Positions 1-8,323 of a stretch of 30,968 nucleotides of DNA are shown here, piece after piece; position 1 is the stretch's first letter; each line of letters opens with the position of its first letter. Source of the stretch: an uncultured Opitutales bacterium (GTDB lineage: Bacteria; Verrucomicrobiota; Verrucomicrobiia; Opitutales; Intestinicryptomonadaceae). The stretch spans positions 1 to 30,968 of the forward strand of contig URJJ01000029.1 of the NCBI GenBank assembly GCA_900548185.1. The letters are read 5' to 3'. The notes beneath the pieces are model-generated. The model was given only the letters and a program-made list of their open reading frames with translations. It was not told the origin of the DNA and searched no databases. The position numbers and the translations under genes are program-made.

Positions 1-131
1 CCATCCCCATGATCTTTGTCGGACAGATGTCCGTGTATTGCATGTGCGGTCACCCTCTAGGGCTGGAAGACGAAGCTTTCTCTATTTTGCAAGAAGAAAT
101 TTTGACAGATTGCGCTTATTTATCTATTTGA
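1..131 (+). CDS. 3' end of an unidentified gene (partial, enters from the left edge)
   Basis: A reading frame in phase with position 3 is open from the window edge and ends at a TGA at 129-131. It gives about 42 residues with ordinary amino-acid composition (a Cys-Met-Cys-Gly-His stretch, then an acidic, leucine-containing tail). A second frame is also open to about 142 but is arginine-rich and less natural. The main support is context: the stop codon sits in the loop of a strong plus-strand terminator (114-160), as expected for the last codon of a real transcript. No family is recognisable from so short a tail. The DNA is AT-rich like the next gene. Confidence 0.5.
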   Translation, partial: IPMIFVGQMSVYCMCGHPLGLEDEAFSILQEEILTDCAYLSI

Positions 132-160
132 TTCATAGATAAATAAGCTAATGTTTTTTT
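114..160 (+). terminator. Intrinsic terminator with a perfect 14-bp stem
   Basis: Arms 114-127 and 135-148 are perfectly complementary, with a 7-nt loop at 128-134, followed after five bases by a run of seven T (154-160). The TGA of the partial upstream gene lies inside the loop. The T-run is only on the plus-strand side. The same hairpin also lies 86 bp past the end of the convergent minus-strand gene and might help end it, but it lacks a T-run in that direction. Confidence 0.85.
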
Positions 161-233
161 AAGCTCTTATAGATGCTCTTACTAATTGGAGCCTAAGTCT
201 GCCTGTTTATCCTTACATATTATGCCTGGCATT

Positions 234-1586
234 TCAAACCTGTCGTCTATCAATCGCTGCCTGTTTTTTTATCAAAGCGCGAATCCATCTGGCGACTCTA
301 TATATTGCCCAACAAGAGAGCAGGAGTATTGCAAATATCGCAAGTAAGAGTAAGAATATAACCAGGGAAAGAATAGGATTGGTCAAAACTTTAATGGCAT
401 CATCCTCATCATACTCGTAGTCTGAAATGATATCAATGTAGGATTCTGTGTCGCTATTTTCAAGTTCCGACCAGATATTGTCCAGAAGCAATGGATACCA
501 GTCTGGAAGGTAATCTTTTCCTTCAAGCATCTGTCTGCGGTATTCAAGCCGTTTTTCGGGGGTATCGATTTCGTACGGATATGAAAACGGAGCTATTATG
601 ACTTTGATTTTTTGCGTTTTTGTGAGCCGACAAATTGTAAAGATTTCTTCAATTGCGACATCTCCGACGGGAAAACATCCCACAGTTCCGCTTCGGCCGT
701 GTATCATTATGTCGCCGCCGAGCTTTGCAATTTCCCTGCCGTCCAATTCGGCCATTTTTTTGTCGAAATCGTTCGGATAATTCAATCGCAGGGAAAGATG
801 GTATTTACTGTTTGGATTATAGCTTTCAACTTCGTAAACCCCTTCAGGCATCTGCCTGTCGAATTCCTTCATCTTGGGGCCGAGCTTTCCGCTGAATCCG
901 GTAAGCTTATAAGTTTCGAGAAGGCATAACGATTTGCCCTCATCAAATCCAACAAGGCTCAAAGCCTTGTTGGATTTATTTATTATTATTACAAGCGTAT
1001 CGGGGTACGGGTTTTCTTTTGAAAGGCGCAATGTCCTTTCAACCTTCTCGCTCAAGCCATTTGCGACAGAAAGGCTGTCCCGCGGTAAAACTTTTGCCCT
1101 AATGAAATCTCTCGCAGTCTTTACGGAGTCAAAGTTAAAGGCAAAGCCGAATATGGCGCAGAGCGAAAGGCCCAGGAAAAGAAATTTTGAGAACTTTTCT
1201 GAAAACGAATCTCTTATAAAAGGGAGCAGAACGGTTGCGTATAGGAGTGTTCTAAAGGAGTAAAATATATAGACTTCGCCGCTTAAAAATGAAACTACCC
1301 ACGCGATGCCGGCAATCGCAACCAGTTTTATGTGTTTTCTGGAAATCAAAGAAATAAGGGCCAGGGAGGCGAACAGCGTGAGATCGAGCGCCCTGAAAAA
1401 CACTTCCCACTCGGAGAGAAACGGCAGGAGAAAGGGCAGGAGAAATCTTGTCTTCCCCGATGGTATTCCGCAGCTGCACATATCCGGCAGGACATTGTAC
1501 AGGTAATCGATGTGTAATTCCATCATAATCAAGGATGTTATGATGGACGAGGAAATCAAAATTATGCCTATGAGTTTCTTTATCAT
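234..1586 (-). CDS. Membrane-anchored L,D-transpeptidase (YkuD/YafK-like) protein
   Basis: 450 residues. A hydrophobic N-terminus (about 5-22) and further hydrophobic segments (about 66-104, 108-123, 134-152) give a multi-pass membrane region. A soluble part follows, with the active-site-like motif HGRSGTVGCF at 296-305 (His296, Cys304), which matches the L,D-transpeptidase fold. A final hydrophobic helix lies at about 403-426 with a basic tail. Family members use the Cys to cross-link peptidoglycan or attach proteins to it. The architecture with membrane segments on both sides of the catalytic domain is unusual, since most YkuD proteins have one anchor or a signal peptide. The start has a good ribosome binding site (AAGGA, 8 nt upstream). 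Codons are clearly AT-richer than the rest of the window. Substrate and exact role cannot be read from the sequence. Confidence 0.8.
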   Translation of the reverse strand: MIKKLIGIILISSSIITSLIMMELHIDYLYNVLPDMCSCGIPSGKTRFLLPFLLPFLSEWEVFFRALDLTLFASLALISLISRKHIKLVAIAGIAWVVSFLSGEVYIFYSFRTLLYATVLLPFIRDSFSEKFSKFLFLGLSLCAIFGFAFNFDSVKTARDFIRAKVLPRDSLSVANGLSEKVERTLRLSKENPYPDTLVIIINKSNKALSLVGFDEGKSLCLLETYKLTGFSGKLGPKMKEFDRQMPEGVYEVESYNPNSKYHLSLRLNYPNDFDKKMAELDGREIAKLGGDIMIHGRSGTVGCFPVGDVAIEEIFTICRLTKTQKIKVIIAPFSYPYEIDTPEKRLEYRRQMLEGKDYLPDWYPLLLDNIWSELENSDTESYIDIISDYEYDEDDAIKVLTNPILSLVIFLLLLAIFAILLLSCWAIYRVARWIRALIKKQAAIDRRQV

Positions 1587-1590
1587 TTCA

Positions 1591-1606
1591 AAATCCTTAT
1601 GGATTT
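1591..1606 (-). promoter_or_regulatory. Ribosome binding site half-buried in a small hairpin before the L,D-transpeptidase gene
   Basis: On the minus strand AAGGA (plus coordinates 1594-1598) lies 8 nt before the ATG. It overlaps a 6-bp stem (1591-1596 with 1601-1606, 4-nt loop). The Shine-Dalgarno sequence supports this start. The stem is AT-rich and weak, so any regulatory effect is conjecture. Confidence 0.4.
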
Positions 1607-1690
1607 ACATTTGGATTTCGTGCTGATGCAAGGTATATATTTTATTTTCTTTGGGGGGCTCTTAAATATTTTCATCCTCTTGAAGGTTTT

Positions 1691-1711
1691 GCGCTTTCGT
1701 TTTTTTTGGGG
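1691..1711 (+). repeat. Intergenic repeat module A, copy 1
   Basis: GCGCTTTCG, eight T, GGGG. It recurs with one extra C at 29397-29418 and in shorter form at 6783-6802, always in gene-free DNA and always on the plus strand. Low-complexity T and G runs contribute to the match, so common origin is not certain. Confidence 0.45.
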
Positions 1712-1730
1712 CGCTTTTGCCTCAAAAATA

Positions 1731-1756
1731 TTATGGGGCTGATATAGGTTGGAATG
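1731..1756 (+). repeat. Intergenic repeat module B, copy 1
   Basis: TTATGGGGCT, then ATAGG, then TTGGAATG. Aligned with 6613-6639, 24 of 27 columns agree, with one single-base gap. It lies 20 bp after a module A copy. Confidence 0.5.
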
Positions 1757-2486
1757 ACGTTAAAGAATCTGAACCCTCCATAGCGCATTTTTACAAGATT
1801 CAAAGAGGAAGCGGCATTCTTTTTAGAGGTTATGTGATAAAACATGTGGCAGATGTGGCAGTTTTTACGCATGTTCTTGCGTATGTGCCATTTTATTCGG
1901 AAATTCCGCAAATCAACTGCGCGTTCCGCATTGGCGGCAGACAAGCGCCCCATGGAAGCTTTTAAGAGGATATGAAGGTCGGGGCATTGGCTTTAAAAAT
2001 GCCATTTCGCGCCTTGCCTGCCCGAAAAAAAAGTAAAAAACGGCTTCGCATCTTCAATCCGCGCGCCAAATAGCATATTTTAACCGGCAACTCCATTGCA
2101 GGGTGTTTTTTTATTGCAGAAAGAGGCATTTTTAACCGCAAGGGAGGCGCTTTCGCCTATCCGCTTGCGTCTTGCATGGACGATATTGCGCCTGAGGCAT
2201 AGGCTTTTTAACTTTTGTTCCATCGGATGGAACCGGAAAAATCGCCTTGGAAAGGTAAAATAAATTCACTTTTTTTGCGTGCGTTTTTTCATGCCATGAA
2301 TTGCTATGCTCCTCAAAAGATTGAGAACTGGCGGAGCGGGGTAGGGCCTGTCCCTTTCTGCCAAAGGGCGGCGGGGCGGAAATGTGTTTGACTGCGCTTC
2401 AAAACCTTATAAATTTTACTATAAATTTAAAAAGCCCGTATTTTTTATGCGCAAAGTGCGGCTTTAAAGTTTTACACAAAATAATC

Positions 2487-4547
2487 ATGAAAAAATTATT
2501 GCTTCAGTTATCAGTTGCTTCGTGCTGCACATTCGCGGCAGGGCTTTATGCTGCGGACTCGGACATTCCGGACGGCGTTGTCAAATTCCGCATAAACGGC
2601 CTGAAGGGCGAGGGGGACGCCGGCGTCAGCTTCCTCGACGCCTCCTCTTGGAACCAGTATGAAAAGGACGGCTGGCAGGATATAACCCTGGACAATCCGC
2701 CGTGGGAGGTGGAAAAGCTCGCCGGGGTGCAGGTCCAGCTCAAAATGGATAACAGCATCGCCAATATTGATTCCGCGTTCGGCTCGCTGGAAAATCCGAT
2801 TAACGCCACGATAACCGGCCTTTACGGCAGCACCCTCAATATAAATAGCGACGTTTATATTACGGGAAATATCGGCGGCGACGGAAACTCCACGGTGAAC
2901 GTCAATAACGCCACTTACGCCGGCAACGGGTTTTCGATGAATAACACCCATGCCATCAATTTCACCAATTCCACTTTCAAAGTCGGGGGCGGCACGGACA
3001 ACATTCTGGACATGGGCGGCAACTCCACGTTCACGATGTCGAACTCCAATTTCAACTCCTACTACGACGGCTGGGATTCCACCAAGTCCAAGGAAAGCGG
3101 CTGGGTTTCCAACTCGATTTTCATTTCCTCTCTCGGCGGTTCGACCAGCGGCGAAGGCGTATATAATCCCGCCCAGAAGGTTTTGACCTTCAAGGACGGC
3201 TCCAGGCTAAACGGCGCCGGCAGAAACGACGGAACCTCGATTTTTGACATTGAAAACTGGACGAGGGACGACCTCGAAGGCGGAAGCAACATAAACCTCG
3301 GCTGGAACACCTTCAACGGCGACGGCGACTCCCTCACTGTGAACGTCGAAAGCGGCTCCAAGATTGCTGCGGGCGCGCTCGAATTCGCAAACGGCGGGGC
3401 GCACGGCTCGTCCGCCGGAGACATCATATGGAACCAGAGCGGAACCGATATGGCCGACGGCTTTACGCAGCTTGTTCTCAAGGGCGACATGAACCTTCGC
3501 CTCTCCTCCGTCGGCGATTCGGAAACGACGTTCAACACCGAGGCCAACATGAAGGGCTTCTCCTTCATTTCGGCCCATAACCTCAATATCGGCCAGACTT
3601 CCGACGGGGCTGTGAGCGGCAGCGCGTCATTCACCATGACGGGCGAGGGCAATGTTCTGGATGTCAACCAGATTGCCACCAGCAACGGCTCAAGCCGCGA
3701 CGGAACTTCTTTCGGCTCGGTGAAGTTTTACTCAAAAAGCGACAATGCCGACAACAAGAACTACATAACGATACGCTCCAGCGAGCTTGTCATCCAGGGT
3801 TCTACGACTGCGGGAAGCTCCTTCTCCAACGAGTTTACTCTCGACGGAAACACGGTTCTGCGCGGCGCCGACGGCAAGGGCGTATGGCTCAAGATTCACG
3901 AATGGGGCGGCAAAAACTACACGACTACCTCCGTATTCAATGTCAGCGGGAGCGGCAACGACCTTCTCCTTTCCGGCCTTGAAATCGGCAAGGAAACCAC
4001 GACTGGCGGCGGCGAGGGCATATTGGCCATAACCGGCGGCGGCAACAAGATTATCATCAAAAATGACAACGACGGCCACAACGGCTTCAAAATCAATAAC
4101 GGCGGCACCCTCCGCTACAACGTTAACGATACCGGCATCACCGCAATTAAGAACGATACCTGGCAGAACAACCAGTTTACCGGCAAGCTAGAGGTTAACT
4201 TCGCAGAGTTTGCCGCAGCCGAAGCGGGCGTTGAAGTCCGTTTTGAACTGTTCCTTACAACCGACCCGTCGCTCCACCTCGAAGGCAGGCTTCAGGGCAC
4301 ATGGTTTGACTGCACCGACTGGACCAATCTGGTTGCAAACAGCGAATTCGTAAGTGTCATACTGGCAAACGAAGGCGACACTTATCGCTTCGCGTTGGAA
4401 AATGTGGAAGACGCCGATATCGGAAACTCGCAGGCTCTTGTAATTTATTACACGAGTTCCGTCGTTCCGGAACCTGCCGCCTATGCTGCCGTGTTTGGTC
4501 TCGCGGCCCTGCTCGTTGCGGCAAGGCGCAGGGCGCGCCGCAACTAG
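2487..4547 (+). CDS. Secreted beta-helix/autotransporter-like protein with PEP-CTERM anchor
   Basis: 686 residues from the ATG at 2487. An in-frame start at 2382 would put about 35 extra residues ahead of a perfect signal peptide, so I reject it. The Sec signal (about 1-23, ending ...GLYAA) is followed by a long Gly/Asn/Ser/Thr-rich region with short repeated beta-strand-like units, resembling autotransporter or adhesin passenger helices. The C-terminus is a textbook PEP-CTERM signal: PEP at 661-663, a hydrophobic helix and an Arg-rich end. In this system an exosortase removes the tail and the protein goes to the surface or the extracellular matrix. No exosortase gene is in the window. The gene stands alone between a 900-bp gap and a strong terminator. 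It has no Shine-Dalgarno sequence, only an AT-rich leader. The ligand or matrix role is unknown. Confidence 0.88.
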   Translation: MKKLLLQLSVASCCTFAAGLYAADSDIPDGVVKFRINGLKGEGDAGVSFLDASSWNQYEKDGWQDITLDNPPWEVEKLAGVQVQLKMDNSIANIDSAFGSLENPINATITGLYGSTLNINSDVYITGNIGGDGNSTVNVNNATYAGNGFSMNNTHAINFTNSTFKVGGGTDNILDMGGNSTFTMSNSNFNSYYDGWDSTKSKESGWVSNSIFISSLGGSTSGEGVYNPAQKVLTFKDGSRLNGAGRNDGTSIFDIENWTRDDLEGGSNINLGWNTFNGDGDSLTVNVESGSKIAAGALEFANGGAHGSSAGDIIWNQSGTDMADGFTQLVLKGDMNLRLSSVGDSETTFNTEANMKGFSFISAHNLNIGQTSDGAVSGSASFTMTGEGNVLDVNQIATSNGSSRDGTSFGSVKFYSKSDNADNKNYITIRSSELVIQGSTTAGSSFSNEFTLDGNTVLRGADGKGVWLKIHEWGGKNYTTTSVFNVSGSGNDLLLSGLEIGKETTTGGGEGILAITGGGNKIIIKNDNDGHNGFKINNGGTLRYNVNDTGITAIKNDTWQNNQFTGKLEVNFAEFAAAEAGVEVRFELFLTTDPSLHLEGRLQGTWFDCTDWTNLVANSEFVSVILANEGDTYRFALENVEDADIGNSQALVIYYTSSVVPEPAAYAAVFGLAALLVAARRRARRN

Positions 4548-4571
4548 AAGCGGTTTTTCGCATTGATTTTG

Positions 4572-4605
4572 GGCGGCGGGCACTTTTGTCCGCCGCCTTT
4601 TTTTT
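4572..4605 (+). terminator. Strong intrinsic terminator after the PEP-CTERM gene
   Basis: An 11-bp stem (4572-4582 with 4587-4597, one G-U pair), a 4-nt CTTT loop and eight T (4598-4605). It starts 24 bp after the stop codon. Confidence 0.95.
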
Positions 4606-5091
4606 GCTCTTTTTGAAGCTGCCACCGGGGGAGGAGGCTTTTTGTTTTATGAATATAAGGGCCTATTGCAAACTTGGGCTGGCGTACCGGGTGGGCCGGT
4701 ATTTGCGGGGCAGTGAGCGTCTTTTGCCTGGACGTTTCTAAATACTCTGCCGCCTTGGCGGATTTTTTCCAATTTGGGTGCGGCCCGGCCGGGACTCTTG
4801 CGCTTCTTGGGGGAGCGTTCGGAACGCGAAAGGAAATTCTTACCATACCCCATGCACCGATTTGGGTTGGTGCGGAATCTGATGCGAAATTCGTATCCCG
4901 AAATAGGAAATTCTACGCATCCGGGGCAAAGGGCGGGCGTACATGTTTTATATCTTCTGCGGAGGCCAAAGCGGCGCCTGCTTTTATATTTGAAGCCTGT
5001 GTATTTTTTTGCGGCAAAATCCGCTCCGGGTACGGGGAGTGCTGCCAAAACGTCTTGCATTTTCACTGCGTTTGCGCGAAAATCGTATTTT
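4606..5091. other. Gene-free stretch before the esterase gene
   Basis: About 485 bp with no credible gene. The reading frames crossing it run into the esterase gene and lack protein-like composition. A possible degenerate, inverted module B lies near 4838-4858 (ATTCTTACCATACCCCATG). I see no clear promoter or structured RNA. Confidence 0.5.
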
Positions 5092-6570
5092 ATGAAGAGA
5101 ACATTTGCGATATTTGCCGCCCTGTATTCCTGCGCCGCATTTGCGGATGTAAAGCCGGCTGCCATATTTACCGACAACATGATATTTCAGGCGGATATGC
5201 CCATGCGCGTCTGGGGCTCTGCCGATCCCGGCGAAAAGGTGAAGGTTTCTTTCATGGGAAAAAGCGCTCATGCGTCCGCCGGCAAGGACGGGTACTGGCG
5301 CGCCGACCTTCCGCCGAGCAAGTACGTCAGGAAAGGCGGGGAGCTTTTGATTGAGGGCAAAAACAGGGTCGCCATAAAAAACGTGGTGGTGGGCGAGGTC
5401 TGGCTGTGCTCGGGCCAGAGCAACATGGAGTATTCGCTCTCCAGCGCAAAAGGGGGCAGGGAAATCGTAAATTCCGCCGAAAAGCCGCTTGTGCGCTTCA
5501 TAAATATCCCCCTGAATACCGCCGAAAAGCCTCTCGGCATGCACGGCGTGGATTCCTCCGTATCCTGGGCAGAGGCGACTTCCGAATACCGCAAGCAGCT
5601 TGAGCGCGCGTCCGCAGTGGGGATGCTGTTTGCGTTTGAAATTTATGAAAAACTCGGAGTTCCCGTCGGGATTCTGAATTCATCCTACGGCGGCTCGCGG
5701 CTTGAGTCGTGGATGACGCGCGGTGCGGCCGAAAAGAGCGGCGAAATGCCCTATGTGGAACGGATGGAGAAGCTCTTCAACCAGTGGCAGGAGCGCGATA
5801 TCGCCGAATGGGAGAAAATGACAGACGACGAGCGCAGGCAGAAGGGCAGAATCAAAAAGCCGAACAACAGAAACGGAGTGGTCCAGTGGTGCTACAACGC
5901 CATGATAAACCCGCTTGAGCCGTTTGCCGTGCGCGGAGAGCTGTGGTACCAGGGCGAGATGAACTCCGGTACAGCCAAGGAGTACCTTGCGCTCTTCCCA
6001 AAATATGCGGAAATGATGCGCGAAAAATTTGAGAACCCGCGCATGTTAATATTCTCCGTGCAGCTCCCGGATTTTAAGGAAAAGGGATGGATAGCCCTGC
6101 GCGACGTGCAAAGGCGCCTGGGCGAGGCCGTTCCCCTCAGCGGATGCGCCGTTATCATCGACGGAAATGAAATCGACCTCCACCCGAAGGACAAGGATGC
6201 GGTCGCTCACCGGCTGGCGCTTTTGGCCCTCTCGGACGCCTACGGAATGAAGGTCGATTCCCGCAGTCCCGTTCCCGCAAAGGTTTCGCTTTCTGGCGGC
6301 GCGGTGAGGGTGGATTTTAAGTACGCCGCAAACGGGCTTAAGACTTCCGATTCAAAGCCCCCGCGCACATTTGAGGCGGCCGGCGCCGACGGCAAATTTT
6401 ATCCGGCCGAAGCCAGAATACAGGGGAAGTCGTCAGTCGTCCTTGCGCTGCCGCCGGAAGTCAAAAATCCCGCGAAAGTCCGCTACGGCTGGAGCGAGGA
6501 TCCCGACGTGAACCTCTATAGCGGCGCCGGCCTTCCGGCAAGCCCGTTTGAGGAGGACGTCTCGAAGTAG
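5092..6570 (+). CDS. Secreted sialate O-acetylesterase-type esterase
   Basis: 492 residues from the ATG at 5092. The frame extends further upstream, but only this start yields a signal peptide (1-18, cleavage after AFA). It is an SGNH-hydrolase of the sialate O-acetylesterase family. Visible features are the nucleophile block CSGQSNM (Ser110), the YGGSRLESW block (199-207), WYQGEMNSG (285-293) and the catalytic Asp-His pair in DLHP (Asp362, His364). Length fits the family (about 450-650). Such enzymes remove O-acetyl groups from sialic acids or plant-cell-wall sugars, so the protein probably helps degrade host or plant glycans in the periplasm or outside. No sugar-degradation genes adjoin it, so the substrate is open. 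No Shine-Dalgarno sequence precedes the start. Confidence 0.92.
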   Translation: MKRTFAIFAALYSCAAFADVKPAAIFTDNMIFQADMPMRVWGSADPGEKVKVSFMGKSAHASAGKDGYWRADLPPSKYVRKGGELLIEGKNRVAIKNVVVGEVWLCSGQSNMEYSLSSAKGGREIVNSAEKPLVRFINIPLNTAEKPLGMHGVDSSVSWAEATSEYRKQLERASAVGMLFAFEIYEKLGVPVGILNSSYGGSRLESWMTRGAAEKSGEMPYVERMEKLFNQWQERDIAEWEKMTDDERRQKGRIKKPNNRNGVVQWCYNAMINPLEPFAVRGELWYQGEMNSGTAKEYLALFPKYAEMMREKFENPRMLIFSVQLPDFKEKGWIALRDVQRRLGEAVPLSGCAVIIDGNEIDLHPKDKDAVAHRLALLALSDAYGMKVDSRSPVPAKVSLSGGAVRVDFKYAANGLKTSDSKPPRTFEAAGADGKFYPAEARIQGKSSVVLALPPEVKNPAKVRYGWSEDPDVNLYSGAGLPASPFEEDVSK

Positions 6571-6586
6571 CCCGGCCTTTTCCCGG

Positions 6587-6614
6587 AAAAATCCTTGGGG
6601 ATTTGGATTTTTTT
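6587..6614 (+). terminator. Possible AT-rich terminator after the esterase gene
   Basis: AAAAATCC (6587-6594) can pair with GGATTTTT (6605-6612) across a 10-nt loop, and the T-run continues to 6614. It lies 17 bp after the stop. The stem is weak, so this is only a candidate. Confidence 0.4.
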
Positions 6615-6639
6615 ATGGGGCTTACATAGGATTGGAATG
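6613..6639 (+). repeat. Intergenic repeat module B, copy 2
   Basis: TTATGGGGCTTACATAGG followed by ATTGGAATG. It differs from the 1731-1756 copy at two bases plus one inserted A. Confidence 0.5.
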
Positions 6640-6782
6640 TCCCGAAAGGGGCGGAAAACCGCATGACGCCATTTTATGGATTTGGCTTCAATCGCCTTTC
6701 CATAAACGAGTTTCTCCGTAAAATCCGCATTCTGTTTTTCCATCCATGCAGACCTTTTTATCGTGGCGCGCCGTTTTTTTCA

Positions 6783-6802
6783 GGCTTTCGTTTTTGAGGG
6801 GG
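6783..6802 (+). repeat. Intergenic repeat module A, short copy
   Basis: GGCTTTCGTTTTTGAGGGGG, preceded by TTTTTTTCA. The copy near 29380-29418 also has TTTTTTCAGGC upstream of its GCTTTCG. The match is short and partly low-complexity. Confidence 0.35.
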
Positions 6803-6852
6803 CAAGAGGTTTTCGGGGCTTGTTTTGCGTAGATTGCATAGGACGCGCCATA

Positions 6853-7006
6853 TGCGAATGGGGCATCTGGGCGGAGGCGGCAGGCGGCCACGGGAAAATG
6901 GCGGGAGGGCAGACTGCTCAAAATGCGGAATTAAAAATGGGCATTGCAGATATTGGGAAATATGATACCGATTCTCGCCGTGAGATTCATTTGTGCGAAT
7001 GGGGCA
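6853..7006 (+). repeat. 13-bp direct repeat pair TGCGAATGGGGCA
   Basis: The exact word occurs at 6853-6865 and 6994-7006, separated by 128 bp of non-coding DNA. It is too short to call an element. Confidence 0.35.
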
Positions 7007-7408
7007 AAGCTTGGAGAATGGTGTAATTTGAATTTTTCCGCATTTCCGGGGATTCGTTCGGCTTCCAAAAATATTTCCGCCTGCTTGCGGGGCGAGGCGG
7101 CGTCGTTTTACGAATGTGAGGCGGGGGAATACTTTGGCCTGGGCGAGTTTACCGGGTTTATTTTCCCATGCGCGGGGCAGGGCGCAGTTTGCGGCTGAAC
7201 CGTTGCGGGATTATTGGAAAATGCCGCGCATTGGCCGCCGTCTTTTTCGCATTCCTGAAAGGGGGGCGGAAAGGGCGGTCTGCGGGCGGATTTGAAAGGG
7301 GGAATGAAAAATATTCCCGAAAGGAATCAGGGTCTCCTCGCCGGCTGCGCATGGCAGGCATCGCCTTTTGAGGGTTTGCCGGCTGGAATACCCGCAACCG
7401 GGAGGGCG

Positions 7409-8170
7409 CTATTTGCGCAGGGCCCGTTCCGCCTCCTCCGTGCGCCTCTTATGCTCGGCGCGGGCGTTCCGCTCCCACTCGTCGGCCTTTCTGCGCCATT
7501 TTGCCGCCCCGCCGGGGTCTTTTTTCATGCCGCCATAGCCTTCCATGCAGGCTTTTTCAAGGCTCCTGAAGGCGGGGCCGTAGCCGGATTCGGCTGATTT
7601 TTTCCAGTATTGCACCGCCTTTTGCGGGTCGGCGGGGACGCCGCTTCCGGTGGCGCAGGCGAGCCCGAGGTTGAAGAGCGCGCTTGGGCTTCCCAATTCC
7701 GCCGCTCGCCGCCACAGGCCGACTGCCTCTTCAGGATTGCAGGCGATGCCCTTCCCGGTCATCCTGCATGTCCCGAGCGCGGAGAGGGCTTCGGGGTTTT
7801 CGCCGAGTTTTTCCAGCTCCGAGACTGCCATTTCGTGCCCTTTCATGGCGGCCTCGCAGAGCATCAGGACGGCGGCGGCGCGGTCCGGGGCGGTTCCGCC
7901 CTCTCCGTTTAGGCGTATCATGCCGAGGTTGTATAGGGCGGACGAGTATCCGCCCTTCAGGGCCGCAAATTCTAGGTATTTGGCGGCTTTCGCCGGGTCG
8001 GGCTTTGAGCCGAACATGCCGTTATAATAGTACTTTCCGGCGAACATTGCAGCCCCCGCGTCCCCGTCTGCCGCGCGGATTTCAGCGGCTTCTATGCCGC
8101 CCCGGGGCGGGAGGGCTGCTATGGAGATGATGGTTGGAAGAAGAATTAGTAAACTTATAAATATTTTCAT
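7409..8170 (-). CDS. Secreted Sel1-repeat (TPR-like) protein
   Basis: 253 residues from the minus-strand ATG at 8168-8170. The open frame continues upstream to 9061, but that part only mirrors the methyltransferase gene. The start chosen here begins a signal peptide (about 1-19, ending IAA). The mature protein carries consecutive Sel1-like repeats of about 36 residues: A..Y...G, then ALYNLGMIRLNGEGG, ALSALGTCRMTGKG, ALFNLGLACATGSGV and a last partial unit. These helix pairs mediate protein-protein contacts. A lysine- and arginine-rich charged helix ends the protein. The partner is unknown. The gene is divergent from the methyltransferase-peptidase pair. Confidence 0.85.
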   Translation of the reverse strand: MKIFISLLILLPTIISIAALPPRGGIEAAEIRAADGDAGAAMFAGKYYYNGMFGSKPDPAKAAKYLEFAALKGGYSSALYNLGMIRLNGEGGTAPDRAAAVLMLCEAAMKGHEMAVSELEKLGENPEALSALGTCRMTGKGIACNPEEAVGLWRRAAELGSPSALFNLGLACATGSGVPADPQKAVQYWKKSAESGYGPAFRSLEKACMEGYGGMKKDPGGAAKWRRKADEWERNARAEHKRRTEEAERALRK

Positions 8171-8323
8171 AGTAAAATGATTTTTGCGGGTTTTCCCGCC
8201 CGTGTCAAGTCCGGAATGCCGGGCTGCGCTCCCCGCATGCGTTTTTCCGCGCGCGGGCTTGTCCGGGGCGCGCTCTTTGCTTGCAAAGCGGGCGGAATAT
8301 GCTTGCATGTTGCCTTTACTGCA

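Larger units (their letters stand above)
1587..2486. other. 900-bp gene-free stretch with repeat modules and small hairpins
   Basis: I see no credible gene here. Reading frames of 80-90 codons exist but start at rare codons and look like random sequence. The stretch contains a GCTTTCG-T-run-GGGG box (1691-1711), an ATGGGGCT..TTGGAATG box (1731-1756) and a nested hairpin (TGGCA at 1856-1860 with TGCCA at 1886-1890, enclosing TACGCA 1866-1871 and TGCGTA 1878-1883). It ends in an AT-rich leader before the PEP-CTERM gene. That leader has a TTGACT at 2388-2393 but no well-spaced -10 box. Confidence 0.6.
6571..7408. other. 840-bp gene-free stretch between convergent genes
   Basis: No credible gene. 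It holds module B copy 2 (6613-6639), a short module A (6783-6802), and a 13-bp direct repeat TGCGAATGGGGCA at 6853-6865 and 6994-7006. A possible degenerate B-like box lies near 6937-6962, and a region near 7037-7062 resembles the box at 29479-29510. The composition is rich in G-runs and T-runs on the plus strand, unlike the flanking genes. Confidence 0.55.

Noticed and set aside
1717..1965. 82-codon plus-strand gene
   Set aside because: Starts at TTG without a ribosome binding site, contains the repeat module B and hairpins, and has no family resemblance.
3062..3685. 207-codon minus-strand frame
   Set aside because: Antisense to the PEP-CTERM gene; Ser/Pro-rich shadow.
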